Positions 1 through 7,609 of a DNA stretch of 20,193 nucleotides are shown in pieces (within the stretch, counting starts at the first letter, position 1; each line of letters begins with the position of its first letter). Both the position numbers and the translations under genes were made by a program. Source of the DNA: a virus; the IMG/VR virus record IMGVR_UViG_3300046507_000396, positions 1 to 20,193 of that record. The stretch is one strand, 5' to 3'. The notes beneath the pieces were generated by a model. That model saw only the letters and a program-made list of their open reading frames with translations, did no database searches and had not been told where the DNA came from.

Positions 1-802
1 CAGGTGCAGCTGCTGCGGCAGGTGCCGGGGCGGTGGTTGCCTTCGTGGCAGCCGTCGCTTCCATCGCACCGAGGGCCATGTACATCTGGGCGGTCGGCAT
101 TGCAGCAATGCGTGCCGCTTCTGCCGGGTCCTTCGCCAGCGCATACACGATGTCCGGACCATGGGCGCTGCCCTTCAAGGCGGCCAGCATGTCGTGCGTG
201 ATCTGGATGTCGGCTTTGCCCACTACTTCCAGGAAGTCAGGGATACGGCGGGCCGCTTCCTGTGCGCGCTGGTCATAGGTGGCGTCGATGGTGCTTTCGG
301 CGTCCTGCTGGTACTGCTCTGCAGCCTGTTTGGCCTGGTCGGAGGCGACTTTGCGCGCGGCTTCGGTGATCTGGTGCTGGCGCACCGCCGCTTCATAGTC
401 CTCATCCGTGGCGAATTCATGGGCTTGGGGCGCGGGCGCGGCCTTCTGGCCACCTTCCGCGATAGCGCGCCAGCGTGCCGCTTCACGTTCAGCGGCGTGA
501 CGCGCATGGGTAAGCTCATCAATGCGTTTCTGGACTTTGGACTTGAACCGGCCGGCCTCGTCGCGGTCTGCTTCGGGGTCGGCGGGGTTCTTGTTGCCTT
601 CGGCTTGGCTTTGCTGGCCCTGCTGCGTGCCCTCTTCGCCGGCTTTGCCAGCCGCGGGAGTGGTGGTGCCGGTATCGGTCTGGCCCTGGCCGGTCTCACC
701 TTGGCCGCTGGCCGGCGGCGTGGTGGTCTGGCTGGTGTCCGTCGCGCCGGCGGGCGCGGTGCTGGTCGTGGTGGCTGCGGGGGCGTTGGTATCGATTTGC
801 AT
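1..802 (-). CDS. Scaffold-like phage head protein, C-terminal end cut by window
   Basis: The frame is open from an ATG at 802 to the window edge (267 codons without a stop), so the gene is partial. The first 75 residues are a low-complexity T/P/A/G/Q-rich region. Then comes a charged helical stretch (about 85-120, rich in E/A/R/K, likely coiled coil) and an alanine/glutamine-rich helical remainder with no enzyme motif. This composition, and its place directly after the portal gene, match the scaffolding proteins of P22-like phages, which guide procapsid assembly and leave before DNA packaging. The coat protein would be expected next, outside the window. An in-frame ATG at 808 (two codons upstream) is an alternative start; the Shine-Dalgarno match is weak for both. 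The scaffold role is inferred from context and composition. Confidence 0.7.
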   Translation of the reverse strand, partial: MQIDTNAPAATTTSTAPAGATDTSQTTTPPASGQGETGQGQTDTGTTTPAAGKAGEEGTQQGQQSQAEGNKNPADPEADRDEAGRFKSKVQKRIDELTHARHAAEREAARWRAIAEGGQKAAPAPQAHEFATDEDYEAAVRQHQITEAARKVASDQAKQAAEQYQQDAESTIDATYDQRAQEAARRIPDFLEVVGKADIQITHDMLAALKGSAHGPDIVYALAKDPAEAARIAAMPTAQMYMALGAMEATAATKATTAPAPAAAAAP

Positions 803-830
803 GGTCATCCCAAGAATTTAGAACCCGGAA

Positions 831-2906
831 TCACTCCGGTTGGGCCAGGGTTTGCGCCGGTTCCGCTGCTTGGCTGGCAGCGGGGCGGGAATCTTCGGTC
901 TGGGTGGCGGCAGCGGCCAGGGCGGGCGGCGGCTGCATGTGCTGCAGCAGCAGGGCGATCATTCCCTTGATCTCTTCGGCGTCCGCCTTACCCTGCGAGT
1001 TGATGCGCGCGACTTCCTCACGGCTGGCGGCGTCGAGTTGGGCCTTTTGAAGGGCGGCTTGATGCCCGGCCTTCGCCTCGGCCAGTTGCTGCTGCAGCTG
1101 GTCGATAAGCTGGTCGGCCTGCTGGATGTGCTGCTCGATCTCGGGCGGGAGCGGCGGCGGGCCTTGTTCCTGGTCGCCCTCTTCGCCTTGCGTAAGGTTG
1201 GCCGGGATGGTCCGCTTGATCCGACCGGCGATGACGTCGGCGCCGAGGAAGTCCATCGTGCCCACCACCTTGTCGCCAGCCAGGTCCAGCAGCTTCGGCC
1301 AGGCCTTCGCCAGCTGAAGCAGGTTGTCGGACGTTTCTTGGCGCTGGGTCTGGTAGCTCGGGCCGTTGGAGATCGTCACGCCGTATGTGCCGATCGTCAG
1401 GTCGTTCAGCACCTCGGTGACCAGGCCAGTGATCGGGTCGACCTGCGGCACGTTGATCTCGACCGACTCGATCGAGTTGTCTTCGTTCAGGATCTGCACC
1501 ACGCGTTGCGCGTCGTAGTAGTGCGGGATCATGTCGAGCAGGCAGCGGCCGCAATGCAGGTTCGAGCGGTCTAGGTTGTCGGTGTAGTGGAAGTTGGCGT
1601 TGTCGCCCTGGCGCTGCTGCTCGCGCTCCTGCACACCGCTGGTGGCCGTACCGACGGCGCCGAGCGAGGAATCGAACAGGCCGGTGACCGCCTTGATGTT
1701 GTCGGCCGCGTGCATGGCCATCGACAGCATGCCGGCCGGGACGTCCGCCATGGGCGAGCGCTGCGGCGGCGGCGCCATCACGCCGTCGACGGTGACTGGG
1801 TCGTATTCCAGGAAGCCGAAGGTCTTGTTGTTGGCCTGGCCCCACTGCTTCTTATTCGTTTCGAACTGGCCGACCGCACCGATAAACGGCGTCTTCGGGC
1901 GCAGGCTGACCTCTTCGGTGGCGCTGGTCATCCAGAAGTTGTACATCTGCGCTGGGTCCTTGGCGTCACGGATGATGCCGCTGCGGACTACCTTGCCCTC
2001 GATGTCGATCTCGTTGCCCCACACCGGGAAGACCGGGATCCAGCGGCACATGATGTCCGTGCGCTCGAGCACCTTGGTGCCGCCGGCGGTCTTCACCCAT
2101 TTCAACTGCGGCACGGTCGTTTCGCGCGTGGCTTTCGCCGTGACGCCATCGGGCAGCTTCTCGACCACCTGGCCGTTCTCCAGCAGGTAGATGGTCTTGC
2201 GGGTCTGCTCGAAGTAGTAGAACTCGACCATGCGCACGTAGCGGGTGTCCATCCAGCCCGGCTGGACTTCGAAGCCGGCGGCGCTGCCGGTCTGCACCTG
2301 GACGTTCGGGTAGGCGCGGTCGAAGTCGGCCTTGGCCATGTCCCAGACGATCGCGCAGCGCTTCGCGTCACTGCCGTCGGCTTCCACGCTGTTCGGATCG
2401 AAGTAGACCTTGAGGGCGTCGCGCTCGCGTTTGAAGCGAATGACCTGGTTGAAGGACATCGGCGACTCGTACTCGGTGGTCAGGCGCCAGAATCCCCAGC
2501 CGATCGACGCGGCGCTGTTGACCGCGGTGGCGCGCGCGACGTCGGCATTGCTGTCGTACTCAATGTGGCGGATGACGCCCTGCAGGATGGCGGCTTTCTT
2601 CTCGCAAGCTCCGTCGCTTACCGGGTGCACCTTGATGGCGCGCTTGTTCTGGCGCTGGTCGTTCGTGACCTGGCGCTTGTAGGTCGGCAGGCGGTTGAAG
2701 GTCAGGCATGGACGGCCTTCGCGGGCGCGCTGGGCCTTGATCTCGGCCGGCCACTGGTCGCCAGCTTCGAAACGTAGATCCGACTTCGCATTGTCGCGGT
2801 TGTCGCTGTCGGCGCTGATCGCGTGCTCAACGAATTCCCGGACCTCTTTCAGCAGGCCTTCGTCGCTGTTGGCGCCCTCGGCGCTGCTTTTCTCAAGCGT
2901 GCTCAT
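831..2906 (-). CDS. P22-like portal protein
   Basis: The 691-aa protein is close in size to the P22 portal (about 725 aa). Portals form the dodecameric ring at one capsid vertex through which terminase pumps DNA and to which the tail binds. The N-terminal part (residues about 10-100) has the segment FEAGDQWP followed by GRPCLTFNRLPTY and a basic QVTNDQRQNKR stretch, typical of P22-type portals. The centre is mixed alpha/beta with many aromatics. The last 130 residues are Q/A/E-rich and helical, as expected for the portal barrel and crown. Its ATG overlaps the 3' end of the acetyltransferase gene by 14 bp, so translation is probably coupled; a Shine-Dalgarno is hard to see. It follows terS-terL-GNAT and precedes the scaffold-like gene. 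The family call is confident; the virion type is not proven. Confidence 0.9.
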   Translation of the reverse strand: MSTLEKSSAEGANSDEGLLKEVREFVEHAISADSDNRDNAKSDLRFEAGDQWPAEIKAQRAREGRPCLTFNRLPTYKRQVTNDQRQNKRAIKVHPVSDGACEKKAAILQGVIRHIEYDSNADVARATAVNSAASIGWGFWRLTTEYESPMSFNQVIRFKRERDALKVYFDPNSVEADGSDAKRCAIVWDMAKADFDRAYPNVQVQTGSAAGFEVQPGWMDTRYVRMVEFYYFEQTRKTIYLLENGQVVEKLPDGVTAKATRETTVPQLKWVKTAGGTKVLERTDIMCRWIPVFPVWGNEIDIEGKVVRSGIIRDAKDPAQMYNFWMTSATEEVSLRPKTPFIGAVGQFETNKKQWGQANNKTFGFLEYDPVTVDGVMAPPPQRSPMADVPAGMLSMAMHAADNIKAVTGLFDSSLGAVGTATSGVQEREQQRQGDNANFHYTDNLDRSNLHCGRCLLDMIPHYYDAQRVVQILNEDNSIESVEINVPQVDPITGLVTEVLNDLTIGTYGVTISNGPSYQTQRQETSDNLLQLAKAWPKLLDLAGDKVVGTMDFLGADVIAGRIKRTIPANLTQGEEGDQEQGPPPLPPEIEQHIQQADQLIDQLQQQLAEAKAGHQAALQKAQLDAASREEVARINSQGKADAEEIKGMIALLLQHMQPPPALAAAATQTEDSRPAASQAAEPAQTLAQPE

Positions 2907-3264
2907 GTGCGGCTGCCCATTGTTGCGCCACGGTGCGCGGCAGGCGGACCAGGATGGTCGGCGACAGCTGCAGCGGCGTGAAGCCGAACTGGCGCGTGTA
3001 CCAGTCGCCCAGCTGCTCGGCGGTCGGGCCGTCGATGCCGAACGGCTCGGGCGCGATCAGCAGCAGCATGTTGTTCTGGTCGGCCTGGTCGCAGACCTCG
3101 CGCAGCAGCGCGCTGGCGTGGCCCTTGCGGCGCGACCAGCGGTCGGTGCGCAGGTTGGTGATCTCAAGCACGCGGCCGCGCTCGGCGGGCGGCACGATGC
3201 CCGAGTAGCTGAGATCGAGGCTTGCATGGCCCATAACGATGTGGCCGGGCTTCATCCCATCCAT
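2893..3264 (-). CDS. GNAT-family N-acetyltransferase
   Basis: This 123-aa protein has the GNAT layout. A strand with the segment RVLEITNLRT is followed by the acetyl-CoA pyrophosphate-binding loop RRKGHASALL at about residues 45-55, then a helix, a hydrophobic strand (MLLLIAP), and the C-terminal motif LGDWYTRQFGFTPLQ seen in many GNATs. GNATs move an acetyl group from acetyl-CoA to an amine; the substrate here is unknown. The start at 3264 is chosen because AAGGAG lies 7 nt upstream; a second in-frame ATG at 3255 is possible. It overlaps terL by 13 bp and portal by 14 bp, so it is embedded in the packaging operon and made late. It could modify a virion or host protein, which cannot be decided from sequence. 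Confidence 0.8.
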   Translation of the reverse strand: MDGMKPGHIVMGHASLDLSYSGIVPPAERGRVLEITNLRTDRWSRRKGHASALLREVCDQADQNNMLLLIAPEPFGIDGPTAEQLGDWYTRQFGFTPLQLSPTILVRLPRTVAQQWAAAHEHA

Positions 3265-4625
3265 CCGCCTTCTCCTTGATAGTTGTCTTCGGTGTCGGCT
3301 TGCGCCTCTTTCTTGGCGGGCTTGACCAGGGCGGGGAACAGCTCGGCCAGGGCCCAGATATGCGCGTCAGCGCGGTTCGGTGATCGCGGGCCGGTGTAGC
3401 CCGAGGTGGAGAAGGCGCACAGCTCGTCCTCGAGCTTGGCGAACAGGCCGGCGTGACGCACCTTGCCCTGCTCGTAGAGCACGCTGAACGGTTCGGCGCG
3501 CTGGGCCTTGCCACGGCTGGCGGTGACCATCTTGAAGTTCACGCGGGTGCCGGCCTTCAGGGCTGCAGCCTGCACCACGAACTTGACCATGCCGCCGCCG
3601 AAGTTCGTCTCGCCCACGATCACGTCGGCCTGGTGACGCTGGTACGCCTGCACGGCTACGCTTCCCCAGGTCGACGGCCCACCCTTTACGGTCAGGTCCT
3701 CGAGCAGGTAGGCATTGCCGTCGACGCCCAGGCCGGCCACGGTGATGCCGACTTCGTCGTTGTCGGCGTTCTGCTCGTCGTCGCTGGCGCCGCTCGGGTC
3801 GACCGAGATGACCACGCGGACCAGCGCCGGCAGGACGTCGCTGTCGGCGCGCCACTTGTCGATTTCCGCCTCATCGAACAAGGCATTCGGGGTGGCCTCA
3901 GCGAACTCGCCGCGCAGGAAGCGGCGCTTCATCCGCTCGGACAGGCCTTCAAGCGTCGCCAGGTATTCCGGCGACAGGTTGGCGGCGTTGTCGCCCGGGT
4001 TCATCTGGAAGCTGTCGTAGTTCTCCGGGTTCGCCAGCGGTGCCTTCGTCTCCGGATCCAGCTTTTGCTTGAAGACCTTGAAGGTCCAGTGCATCTTGCT
4101 GGGCGGGTTGCAGTCGAACAGGAAGCGCAGCTTCAGGGGCTGCTCGACCCCGTTGATGACCTGGGCGCAGCGCTGCGCCAGGCGGGTCAGCAGGATCTGG
4201 ACACCGGCCCACGCGACCTGGCTGGCCTCGTTGATGTAGATGGTCGCGAACTCCAGGCCCAGGATCTTCTCCATGCGCTCCTTGTCGTCCAGACCCAGAA
4301 ACCATACTTGCGACTCGCCCGGCAGCCAGGCGTAGCCGTTCGACATGTTGATGTCCCAGTCGGTACCGCGCACCAGCTGCGGGAAGCACGTGCGCATGAC
4401 CTTCGGGAAGGTGTCCATCATCACGGACGCCTTCAGGTGGTTGAAGCGAGAGCGGGTGACCAGGTGGCGCGAGCCCGGCGCCTTCAGACAGCGGGTGACG
4501 ATGTTCCGGACGATCAGAAAGGTCTTGCCGGAGCGGCCGCCGCCGAACAGCATCAACCAGGTGGCCATGCCGCCCAGCACGGCCTGCGCCAGCTTCTGGC
4601 GCTCGGTAGGGTTGAAGCCGCTCAT
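3252..4625 (-). CDS. Terminase large subunit
   Basis: The ATPase-nuclease that packages DNA into the prohead, 457 aa. The N-terminal ATPase domain shows a Walker A loop GGGRSGKT (residues 28-35), a Walker B strand ending IYINE (E133 as catalytic glutamate) and a coupling-type motif at DCNPP (171-175). The C-terminal RNase H-fold nuclease shows the three expected acids: D276 in VVISVDPSG, E339 in VIVGETNFGG and D420 in RADAHIWALAEL. The length fits the family. Start and stop overlap both neighbours (ATGA with terS; 13 bp with the GNAT gene). With the P22-like portal it suggests headful packaging, which is inference. Transcription most likely comes from the late promoter at 5245-5273. Confidence 0.95.
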   Translation of the reverse strand: MSGFNPTERQKLAQAVLGGMATWLMLFGGGRSGKTFLIVRNIVTRCLKAPGSRHLVTRSRFNHLKASVMMDTFPKVMRTCFPQLVRGTDWDINMSNGYAWLPGESQVWFLGLDDKERMEKILGLEFATIYINEASQVAWAGVQILLTRLAQRCAQVINGVEQPLKLRFLFDCNPPSKMHWTFKVFKQKLDPETKAPLANPENYDSFQMNPGDNAANLSPEYLATLEGLSERMKRRFLRGEFAEATPNALFDEAEIDKWRADSDVLPALVRVVISVDPSGASDDEQNADNDEVGITVAGLGVDGNAYLLEDLTVKGGPSTWGSVAVQAYQRHQADVIVGETNFGGGMVKFVVQAAALKAGTRVNFKMVTASRGKAQRAEPFSVLYEQGKVRHAGLFAKLEDELCAFSTSGYTGPRSPNRADAHIWALAELFPALVKPAKKEAQADTEDNYQGEGGWMG

Positions 4626-5011
4626 AGGTCAGCGTCCGATGCGGCAAACACGACCTGGAGGGCGCCACCGCCCTCGCCCGTGATCTGCAGTTGCTTGCCG
4701 TACTTGCGCGGCTTCATCTTCTGGGCCTGCTCCACGCGCGCGGCGATGCGCAGCTTGGCCTTGCGGATCGAATCGGCGTCGGCCTTGCAGTTGTCGGCGA
4801 TGTCCACAATCTCGTCCACGAAGGTGTCGGCGCGCTCGTCCGTGGCCTTTTCGTACATCTTCACGAACTCGGCGGACTCGGCCAGCCAGCGGAACACGGT
4901 GGCCTTGCTGGGCATGCCGGCCTTTTTGCAGACCGACCGGAGCGATCCACCATCGGCGATGGCGGCGCAGAACTTGGCGGCCTGCTCAGTCGTGTAGGTG
5001 GTGTTTGACAT
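4622..5011 (-). CDS. Terminase small subunit
   Basis: The 129-aa protein recognises the packaging site and loads the large subunit. A helix-turn-helix is visible at about residues 18-42 (GGSLRSVCKKAGMPSKATVF), followed by a helical oligomerisation region (about 45-95) and a basic segment KMKPRKYGKQLQ before a flexible tail. It overlaps terL by ATGA. The start codon lies only 11 bp after the T-tract of a terminator hairpin and has no convincing Shine-Dalgarno. It is therefore the first gene of the late operon and is expressed only if polymerase reads through that terminator. No alternative ATG lies upstream in frame. Confidence 0.88.
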   Translation of the reverse strand: MSNTTYTTEQAAKFCAAIADGGSLRSVCKKAGMPSKATVFRWLAESAEFVKMYEKATDERADTFVDEIVDIADNCKADADSIRKAKLRIAARVEQAQKMKPRKYGKQLQITGEGGGALQVVFAASDADL

Positions 5012-5022
5012 GGTGTTCGGGC

Positions 5023-5053
5023 AAAAAAAGGCCCGGCTGGTGAGGCCGGGCCT
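5023..5053 (-). terminator. Rho-independent terminator just upstream of terS (second of tandem pair)
   Basis: On the minus strand a 9-bp perfect stem (arms 5045-5053 and 5029-5037, core GCCGGGCC/GGCCCGGC, 7-nt loop) is followed at once by seven T residues. The terS start codon follows within 11 bp. There is no room for a separate promoter between hairpin and gene, so terS transcripts must cross it. That fits a tR'-type terminator overcome by antitermination. Confidence 0.88.
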
Positions 5054-5129
5054 GAATGCCCTGTGGAGCGCAGGGCAGGAGACGCTAGAAACTGGTGCCG
5101 GTGCTGTTCCCGGCCGTCAAACACAAAGC

Positions 5130-5162
5130 AAAAAGCCCCGCGTCATCGCTGACAGCGGGGCT
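5130..5162 (-). terminator. Rho-independent terminator (first of tandem pair)
   Basis: On the minus strand the arms AGCCCCGC (5155-5162 and 5134-5141 as complements) enclose a further GTCA/TGAC pairing. This gives a stem of about 12 bp with one bulged A and a 4-nt loop, followed by TTTTT. It lies about 75-105 nt downstream of the predicted start site of the promoter at 5245-5273. The reverse orientation has only a weak T-tract, so it is read as acting on leftward transcription. Confidence 0.88.
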
Positions 5163-5244
5163 TCTCAGGTCCTCCGGGCGTGCTTCTGGCTCCCATCAGG
5201 GAACCAGAACGCGTCTTGAAGGACGGAAATAAGTTGTTGCCGGG

Positions 5245-5273
5245 AATCTACCGCTGAGATTTCCGACTGTCAA
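5245..5273 (-). promoter_or_regulatory. Predicted late promoter (pR'-like)
   Basis: On the minus strand a perfect -35 TTGACA (5268-5273) is separated by 17 bp from a -10 TAGATT (5245-5250, four of six consensus bases). The -35 overlaps the stop codon of the DUF1737 gene. Initiation would fall near 5238, giving a leader of about 230 nt that crosses both terminators before terS. Position and architecture match lambda pR', where protein Q modifies polymerase. Promoter identity is predicted from sequence only. Confidence 0.72.
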
Positions 5274-5464
5274 GTATTTTCAGGGCCGGTGTCGGTTTCA
5301 TACCGCACGATTGCTTGCGTGTAGACCATCTGCACACCGTCGGAAGAGGCGCTGAGCGATCCCCAAGGCTGCCAGCCAGCCGCGATGTAGTCTTGCATCT
5401 GCTGGACCACCTTGCTTCTGTCGCTGCTCGAAACGATCTGGTATTTCGTGACGCTATTGCTCAT
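5270..5464 (-). CDS. DUF1737-family small protein
   Basis: The 64-aa protein has the pattern of DUF1737: KYQIVSSSD near the N-terminus, a helix (SKVVQQMQDYIAAGWQPWG), then a strand ending VYTQAIVRYE. These small alpha/beta domains occur in phages and bacteria and have no defined function. The start has a good Shine-Dalgarno (AAGGA, 6-7 nt upstream). It is the last gene of the leftward early operon; its stop codon lies inside the -35 of the predicted late promoter. There is a 24-bp gap to the preceding gene. Confidence 0.75.
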   Translation of the reverse strand: MSNSVTKYQIVSSSDRSKVVQQMQDYIAAGWQPWGSLSASSDGVQMVYTQAIVRYETDTGPENT

Positions 5465-5488
5465 CAGGATTCCTTAAAAAGGCCGATT

Positions 5489-5872
5489 TTACCCCGGCCC
5501 CTTCCTACTCTTCCAGACCTCGGCAGCTGCGCGCGTGACGGCGCGGCGGGCTGCAGCGGCCGGGTTGGCGGTGGTCGGCTCGGACGAAGTCCCATCCGCC
5601 AGGACGTCCGAATCGCCAAGCCATGCGATGTCGATGTGAAGCAGAGCGGACAGGTTCAGCATGTTGTCGCTGTGCATGAGCGAGTTCCAGGCGTACGCCA
5701 CCGATCCGTCGGCGAAGTGCAGGTTCACCCAGCTTTCGCCCTCGACGTCTTCGACCCGCACGGCGCCAATCGCGCGCGCGGCCAGGTCGAGCAGCTGGCG
5801 GTCGGCCTCCGGAATGCTGTTACGTGGCCGCGGCAGCAGCTCGTCCACCTCGTAGGTATCGTCCAGGTTCAT
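5489..5872 (-). CDS. Hypothetical acidic phage protein
   Basis: A 127-aa protein with no recognised family. The N-terminal half is acidic (MNLDDTYEVDELLPRPRN); the centre has a probable alpha/beta domain (RQLLDLAARAIGAVRVEDVEGE, then NLHFADGSVAYAWNSL). The last 30 residues are basic and alanine-rich (AAAARRAVTRAAAEVWKSRK), which could bind nucleic acid. The segment with ADGSVAYAWNSLMHSDNML resembles small phage proteins of unknown role that accept substrate-like loops, but nothing catalytic is visible. The start at 5872 is chosen for its ATGA overlap with the upstream antiterminator candidate and the GGCAGGG before it; a longer frame upstream overlaps that gene and reads as arginine/glycine-rich shadow. 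Confidence 0.7.
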   Translation of the reverse strand: MNLDDTYEVDELLPRPRNSIPEADRQLLDLAARAIGAVRVEDVEGESWVNLHFADGSVAYAWNSLMHSDNMLNLSALLHIDIAWLGDSDVLADGTSSEPTTANPAAAARRAVTRAAAEVWKSRKGPG

Positions 5873-6246
5873 CCCTGCCCTTCCATGTTCGTCTCGACCA
5901 GCGATTCTATCGCGGCCTGGGCCTCGCGGAAGCGGGGGACGAACTCCCGCACCGGGAACGAGCACTTGCGGGCCACGACCTCGGGCCGGGCCTGCTCGAT
6001 GTAGCACCAGTTCAGCAGCACGCGATGCGCGATCGACAGCTTGGGCATGGCCAGCTGGATCCGCGCGGCGTCCTTGGCGTCGATGCCGGCGCCGACCTGG
6101 TGGCCGGACCAGACATCACCGAGCGCCGAACGGCGCATGCTCTCGCAGATCGCGCCAGTCATGCAGTCGGCGCCGCGGCTGCCTCGCGCCGTGCACCACC
6201 GCGCCCAGTTCTCCAGGCGCGCACCGATGTCGCGGGGTTCGGTCAA
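5869..6246 (-). CDS. Antitermination protein Q-like regulator
   Basis: The 125-aa protein begins with a TTG codon at 6246: GAGGAGG lies 7 nt upstream, and the TTG overlaps the upstream stop (TTGA). The N-terminal half (ARLENWARWCTARG, then a short serine/arginine linker) and the C-terminal helix-turn-helix-like region (LLNWCYIEQARPEVVARKC, then VREFVPRFREAQAAIESL) resemble Q antiterminators of lambdoid and Burkholderia phages, whose C-terminal part is sigma-region-4-like. Position also fits: it is third from last in the early operon, ahead of a strong promoter and two terminators before terS. Q would bind at that promoter and make polymerase terminator-resistant. The family call rests on pattern and context and was not searched. 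Confidence 0.62.
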   Translation of the reverse strand: MTEPRDIGARLENWARWCTARGSRGADCMTGAICESMRRSALGDVWSGHQVGAGIDAKDAARIQLAMPKLSIAHRVLLNWCYIEQARPEVVARKCSFPVREFVPRFREAQAAIESLVETNMEGQG

Positions 6247-6371
6247 GGCTGGGCCTCCTCCACCTGGTGCTGCGGCTGCAGCTCGACCATGCCGACGCGC
6301 ACGAAGCGGCCCCACAGCCAGCAGACCAGGGCGGACAGGAGCAGCCAAAGGGTGACGCCGGCGGCGATCAT
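6243..6371 (-). CDS. Small single-pass membrane peptide
   Basis: A 42-aa peptide with one hydrophobic segment (GVTLWLLLSALVCWLWG, residues about 5-21), followed by a positively charged residue and a polar glutamine/glutamate-rich tail. The start has GGAGG 5 nt upstream and overlaps the resolvase stop codon (ATGA); its own stop overlaps the TTG start of the Q-like gene. Tight coupling and a good ribosome site support a real gene. Function is unknown; it is short for a holin and lies outside a lysis cassette. Confidence 0.65.
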   Translation of the reverse strand: MIAAGVTLWLLLSALVCWLWGRFVRVGMVELQPQHQVEEAQP

Positions 6372-6838
6372 GCAGCCTCCGGAAGCTGCTCGCGCAGGCG
6401 GGCCAGCGACAGGATCGCCAGCGCGTCGGCCTCGTTGTTGTCCTTCGGGCGGAAGCCCTTGGCGCGCGCGGCCTCGACCATGGCCAGCTTGTCGGCGTTC
6501 CCGGCGCCGGTCCAGTGCTTCTTGACCTGGCCGACGCCCACCGGGCGCAACGGCACGTTGTTCGCCGCGCACCACATCTCCAGGCAGGCCAGGAAGCCGC
6601 CGTAGATGTGCGCCGCCAGCGTGCCGGCGTGGTTCTTCACGTCCTCGTAGTAGACCGCATGGATCTCGCCGGCCTGCAGGCGCTGCTCGGCCAGGAAGGC
6701 GCGGAACTTCAGCCAGCGCTGGCCGGCCATTTCCATGCGCCGCACGGAGAAGTTCTCGCTGCCGCTGGCGATCGAGCCGTCACGCGAGCTGCGCGCCCAG
6801 CCGGTGGTGGTGCCGATGTCGATGGCGAGGATGTTCAT
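6368..6838 (-). CDS. RuvC-like Holliday junction resolvase / crossover junction endonuclease
   Basis: The 156-aa protein has the RNase H-fold layout of phage RuvC-type resolvases. It opens with MNILAIDIGTTTGWA (D7 as first metal ligand), has the second acid in VYYEDVKNH (E65), and ends with NEADALAILSLA (E136 and D138 as final acids). RuvC itself is about 170 aa. The enzyme would cut four-way junctions formed during recombination or replication so that DNA can be packaged. The start at 6838 is supported by AAGGAG 9 nt upstream and by the conserved N-terminal motif; the frame runs further upstream without similarity. It fits a phage that also carries RecT and an exonuclease. Confidence 0.85.
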   Translation of the reverse strand: MNILAIDIGTTTGWARSSRDGSIASGSENFSVRRMEMAGQRWLKFRAFLAEQRLQAGEIHAVYYEDVKNHAGTLAAHIYGGFLACLEMWCAANNVPLRPVGVGQVKKHWTGAGNADKLAMVEAARAKGFRPKDNNEADALAILSLARLREQLPEAA

Positions 6839-6866
6839 GGGTGGGTTCTCCTTGTCGTTGTTGTTG

Positions 6867-6887
6867 CCGCCCGGGCTGGCCGGGCGG
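6867..6887 (-). other. Strong intergenic hairpin without T-tract
   Basis: A perfect 8-bp inverted repeat, CCGCCCGG-5 nt-CCGGGCGG, lies between the Gp49-family gene and the resolvase gene. No T-run follows on either strand, so it is not a standard terminator. It could stabilise or process the transcript. Confidence 0.5.
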
Positions 6888-6897
6888 GTAATGCTGA

Positions 6898-7551
6898 TCA
6901 GACCGACACGTCCTTCTCCCACAGCGCCTGCTTGAGCGCGTAGCCCATGAGGGGCCACAGCTCGGCGCGGGAGTTGTCGACGGCGACCTTCTCACCGATC
7001 TCGGCGTTGTCGTTCGCGGGCGAGACGGCCACGGAAGGCTTGCCGACGACGGCGAAGCCATTTCGGGTGGTCAGGACAGCCCAGCGCAGCACCTGGCCAG
7101 TTAGCGACACGTGCTTCACGAACTCGGTGTGCACGATGTTGGTGTCCAGGTCTGCGGGCGCCAGGCGCGGCGCCGTCAGGCCTTTGGCCCGAATCTCACG
7201 CTCGATCGCGGCTTCGCTGGCGTCGACGTTTCCGGTTTTCGGCTCAGCGGTCGAGGTCAGCTCGTTGGCGTGTTTCTTGGCCTGGCCGATCTGGTACGGC
7301 ATCCAGGCGGCGTAGCGGCCGTCCGCCGGCACCTTCTCGCCTTCCTGGACCAGCTTCACGTAGGGCTCCGAGCGCGAGACGCCAGCGCCGTCGAACACTG
7401 CCAGGTGCACGGCGCCGGCATCGGCATCGACCACGCGGGCGATGATCGCGGCCAGCGGCTCGCCCTCGGTCGGCGGTGTAAAACCGGAAGTGGCCTGGTT
7501 GGTGGCCGGGTAGAACCAGACAACGCGGCCAACGGTGGGGGTGATCTTCAT
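6898..7551 (-). CDS. Gp49/Sf6 gp66-family phage protein
   Basis: A 217-aa two-part protein. Residues about 1-90 contain a small beta-rich unit (GRVVWFYPA, PLAAIIARVVD, VHLAVFDG, then DGRYAAWMPYQIGQAKK) found on many phage proteins. After a linker, residues about 125-217 match the N4 gp49 / Sf6 gene 66 family: GLTAPRLAPADLDTNIVH, then GFAVVGKPSVAVSPANDNAE and a C-terminal helix ending YALKQAL. The molecular function of the family is unknown. The ATG at 7551 has AAAGGG 9 nt upstream; a TTG 18 nt further up is less likely. It lies in the early operon between the replication and resolvase genes. Confidence 0.85.
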   Translation of the reverse strand: MKITPTVGRVVWFYPATNQATSGFTPPTEGEPLAAIIARVVDADAGAVHLAVFDGAGVSRSEPYVKLVQEGEKVPADGRYAAWMPYQIGQAKKHANELTSTAEPKTGNVDASEAAIEREIRAKGLTAPRLAPADLDTNIVHTEFVKHVSLTGQVLRWAVLTTRNGFAVVGKPSVAVSPANDNAEIGEKVAVDNSRAELWPLMGYALKQALWEKDVSV

Positions 7552-7609
7552 GTGTTGCATCCCTTTCAAGGTGTAGTGCTGCGGTTTTGCGCTCGCGCGC
7601 GAAGTGGTC

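Noticed and set aside
1587-2777. Long plus-strand reading frame opposite the portal gene
   Set aside because: It is in antisense register with a well-supported portal gene, is rich in V/L/G/A/R/D as expected from GC-rich codons read backward, and has no domain or ribosome site.
3453-4997. 514-codon plus-strand frame opposite terL and terS
   Set aside because: The opposite strand holds all terminase motifs, while this frame is valine/leucine/arginine-rich low-complexity sequence without recognisable structure.
6867-6887. Terminator between the Gp49-family and resolvase genes
   Set aside because: The stem is strong, but it is followed by CAACAACAACG rather than T residues.
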